Source: Tubulanus polymorphus (lineage: Eukaryota; Nemertea; Palaeonemertea; Tubulaniformes; Tubulanidae). From it: a stretch of 64,000 bases of DNA. Where the stretch lies: NCBI RefSeq assembly GCF_964204645.1, contig NC_134028.1, positions 18,822,153 to 18,886,152 of the forward strand. The letters run 5' to 3'. Made by a program: the position numbers and the translations under genes. How positions within the stretch are numbered: the stretch's first letter is position 1; every line of letters starts with the position of its first letter. A model generated the notes under the pieces. That model saw nothing but the letters and a program-made list of their open reading frames with translations. It searched no databases and was not told the DNA's origin. Shown in pieces: positions 60,704-64,000 of this stretch.

Positions 60704-63700
60704 GCGAATAAACTAGATACTTAATTTTCCACATTTTTCAGAGATGACACATGAAATTACATCCATCTCCGTTGTTAGGTAATCCGTTGCGAGGTAATGG
60801 AAACTATGTATCCATGATGATGAATCGATGAGGCCACAGTTGGGTGACGTTGCTAAGCTAGTGGAACCTCCTGAGCCAGGTTTCATCGGGGAGCCCCAAC
60901 TATCCGACAATCGTCGCTAGCGTGTAGCAGTGCGATCAACGCACTCGGCGGGCCACTCGCTCACTCAGAAAAAAAGTTACGGGTGATGGTAATGCGTGGG
61001 TAGAAAGTCGCGATATATGATGATTGTTACGATGTCAACAAGTCGCATCAATATGACTATATCATATATGGTGTAATCATGAATAGGCCATGTATGAAAT
61101 ATCGACCATGAAATACCTGTGTATATGTGGAGTATAGATTGCTACCGATCATATGGCAAATGGCATATCGCAGGAGATGGAAGCGTCAACCTGCAAAAGG
61201 CTCTACATTAAGTGAGAGTTGATATCTCCATCCTGGAAGATAGACAGGCAGTTTAGAACTGGACTATCTTCATTCTCCGAAACATTGTGAATATCGAGAC
61301 ATCCCTCACTAAGAGATATGTACCGTTATCATTTCATCATGATTGGTATTAAATCGAACATGTATCAATAAATAGGCCTAACGTGTTTCAAAAACAGGAA
61401 TTCGTATAGGCGTTGTAAAACTTGGAAATCCAATAATCCGGAACAAAGCTGTTAATAATAAAAACAAAACCCATTATCATCTAGTATTTGATTCGACGTT
61501 TTGAGAGTCTATGAGCAGACTCGGATCGTATTCATTCGACGATGCATCTTCTTAGTTGAAGATTGACAGCATGATTAGCATACAATAGGGGCTGTCTCTA
61601 AATATCGGTAGTTCTCGTTCCATAAACCCTCATTTAGTTTTTCCTAAAGATTTAACTGTGCCTAGTAAGCGGATGGTGTAAAAAATATGTTTCGTTAAGT
61701 AAACTCTAAAGCTAATGTTAGCCTATAAATCTACCAAAATTCAATTTTGAGAATCCGACATTTCTTCATTGAAAAGGTTGGGCTTCGAGGTATTCAGGTA
61801 AGCAAAATCAAATTTCTATCGACAGAGGCTTTTGGAACATAAAGCCTGGACCTGTTCTATGGAAACAAATGACAGTTATGAAGATGGTTGTATCATGCAT
61901 CACACTAACCACAATTGCGAATTTTCGGCTCGTGTGCGGGGCTTGCGTTAAATGCTGCTGTGCTTTGTTTCTCATTCGCACCTCTCGTACCTGTAAGCCC
62001 TGGCGAAGGGGAGTTGTTTTTTTTATGGAGTTTAAAAGAAAAGTAGAAATAAACACGTCTCATTGCACACGCATTTTTCAGATGCAGTTCCTTTTAAGAT
62101 GCGGAGTTTTTACTATCAAAAATCATCTAAACTGTACAAAGACAAGAAATTCATTATAAACTTCAATTTACACTGACGCAAAGACCTAAGATTCGGATAA
62201 TAAAAGGACCTCTACACTGATGTAATTTTATAACTCTGGTGTTATTGGATCGACGTGTTGAAAATGAAAAAAAAAAATTCGACGATTTGCTTAATATTCC
62301 ACGGCGGGCGGAAGCAATAATTCTTATAAAAAAGACTTTGCAGAGCCTCGACGCGGGATGGCGCATTTCTTTTTATGGATATCTCACCGGTTTAGTTTTC
62401 GACGTGGGTTAGTATTTGGAAGTGATGATAAACAAGGTATATTTTTAGCCTAATGCCGTATCTGAATACTTGTATAGCTGGCCCGACTGCCTCACAACAA
62501 AATCAGTCAGTTCATCATCATTTTCACCCGTCAATGGATTCAACTCACTAAGCTAAACCCGTTCCGCTTGTGGAAGCGAGTTTGGGAGCGATACGGGACC
62601 CCTGGTAAGCGAGGATGCGTCAGTGTTATGGTAGGGGAAGTCACTGAGCTTCCAGTACGTTTGTCAGAGTCTATCCACAGTCGTATGGTCTGCCAATTGA
62701 GCTAAGATGAAAAACGGAATCAGGAAGAACAAATGGCATTTTGTTTTTTACATGTATATGGTTTTAGCTAAACTTACTGAGAAAAGTTTTAAACCGTGGT
62801 TTTTTGAAAATTAAGGAATCTATTTCCCAATGCAACCTTCTACGCCCATTCAATAGGTTAAAAAGTTTAAGAGAAGGACTCCTCAACTGCGTACTATCAA
62901 TTACTTTTGGAGCGAACTACACTATGACATAAGATGTCGGTTATATTAACTAAAAGAATTTTGTATTGAATCGTACTGAAAATATGCCAACCGATCTCGC
63001 TCATTCATTTTTTCAGATCATCAGATCATGTAGATATAATTAACCGAAGAGTGCCCGAGAATCCCTTCGTTCTCGTTCACTACGCCACACTACCACCTTG
63101 GAGTATTCATTGAACGATTACTCCAAGCTACCACTAAATTCGACATACCTATCTACGTTAGACATATGCTCATGGTACGGTACAGACACTGTGAAGCCAG
63201 GGTGAAGAATATTTTCATTTCGTAGATCCACTTTCAGGAAAATGAGTATGTAGTATTGATCAGATTCAAATTTTGAACATGGCGTCCATTTATTTACAAT
63301 CTATTCATATATTTACAAATAAGCACGTGGGTTCAAGTAAATATGATATAATTACACACTTACATGATATAATCATGATTCTTATATACAATTAAACAAA
63401 GTTCTATGGTGCAAAACAAAGTTTTTTGTTATTGTTACATACGCCTGGTCATCTACATGAAGGTTTTACTTGTATTCATAAAAAATGTTTCTTGACTCAT
63501 CACAATGATTGAGGCAACGTGCTATTTTCACACAGCGTATTTACGATTCAAAAAGAAAAAATGATAAAGGAATTACTTCGGATTAGTGGTTAATAATAAT
63601 CTCTATATATCAGTCTTGCTCATTTCAGTGTCAGCGCCCTTGGAACTGGGTGCGAACTACAGCAACCGTGTGCAGTAGCATGGTTCGGTATTTTTGGACT

Positions 63701-64000
63701 CCGAACAATAGTCCTCTAGTTTCATTTAGTTCGCACATACGTGAAGGTCTAGTTTACTAACTTAAATAACCGAAGTTAGCCCTGTAAGACATCAATAGAC
63801 CCTTGCCCGTGAAGTCGCATGTGCTTTTGAATTCAAATTCGTTTCAGAAATATACGTGGAAGGGTATGTTGTAATCAGTTTATGAGGGAAGTTTTTTTTA
63901 AATGTTGACTTCTTATATTGACAATCCACAATACAAATCTATAGTAGATTTCATAACTTCAGAAGCTCATCATCAGTAATTCTTGATTCATATGATTTTA
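60704..64000. other. Upstream flank of LRRC75 and right intergenic region
   Basis: This region should hold the LRRC75 promoter; no TATA box is evident, and a GC-richer stretch (GGCGGGCCACTCGCTCACTCAG) lies near 60947-60968. Besides the SINE copy at 62519-62655 nothing recognisable was seen. A 43-codon open stretch after TTTCAG near 63630 (plus) was rejected as a gene. Confidence 0.5.
62519..62655 (-). repeat. tRNA-derived SINE copy 2
   Basis: A shorter diverged copy of the 44367 element; the B box has decayed (GGATTCAACTC on the plus strand) and part of the centre is missing. Confidence 0.55.

Noticed and set aside
63630-63761. 43-codon open stretch after a TTTCAG acceptor (plus strand)
   Set aside because: Single stretch, no partner exon, and its CAGCGCC-CTTGG start looks like interspersed-repeat sequence.

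Overview
The window is animal nuclear DNA: AT-rich, intron-rich and crowded with diverged transposon relics and long (TA)n arrays. The splice sites, introns and repeat types suggest a non-vertebrate metazoan, probably marine (mollusc, brachiopod or annelid grade). That placement is inference; no species marker was seen. Genes were found by joining short open stretches across matching splice sites and reading-frame phases, because most long open frames here are chance or repeat-derived.

Four protein-coding genes and one tRNA gene are supported. (1) About 280-17056, minus strand: a nine-exon 5' part of an unrecognised gene whose product is basic, Ser/Thr-rich and full of R-x-x-S type phosphosites; it continues off the left edge. 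(2) About 25309-30275, minus strand: a six-exon model of a 244-residue unrecognised protein ending in a CRLC Cys-pair exon. (3) 38989-43777, plus strand: RPL10 (ribosomal protein uL16), complete, with a TOP-like start, a 5'UTR intron and a poly(A) signal. (4) 50241-60658, minus strand: a complete four-exon homologue of LRRC75 (275 residues), with a tRNA-Arg(CCT) gene inside its second intron. RPL10 is the only plus-strand gene; no operon-like or functional clustering is visible.

The rest (17.1-25.3, 30.3-39.0, 43.8-50.2 and 60.7-64.0 kb, plus the large introns) holds MITE-like elements with terminal inverted repeats, foldback elements, tRNA-like SINE pieces, a local nested duplication at 47.6-49.3 kb and three (TA)n arrays. 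A recurring pattern is a set of elements built almost wholly from arrays of short palindromes, four of them inside the LRRC75 introns. No CRISPR array, virus or unusual defence system was found, and I do not claim a new system.
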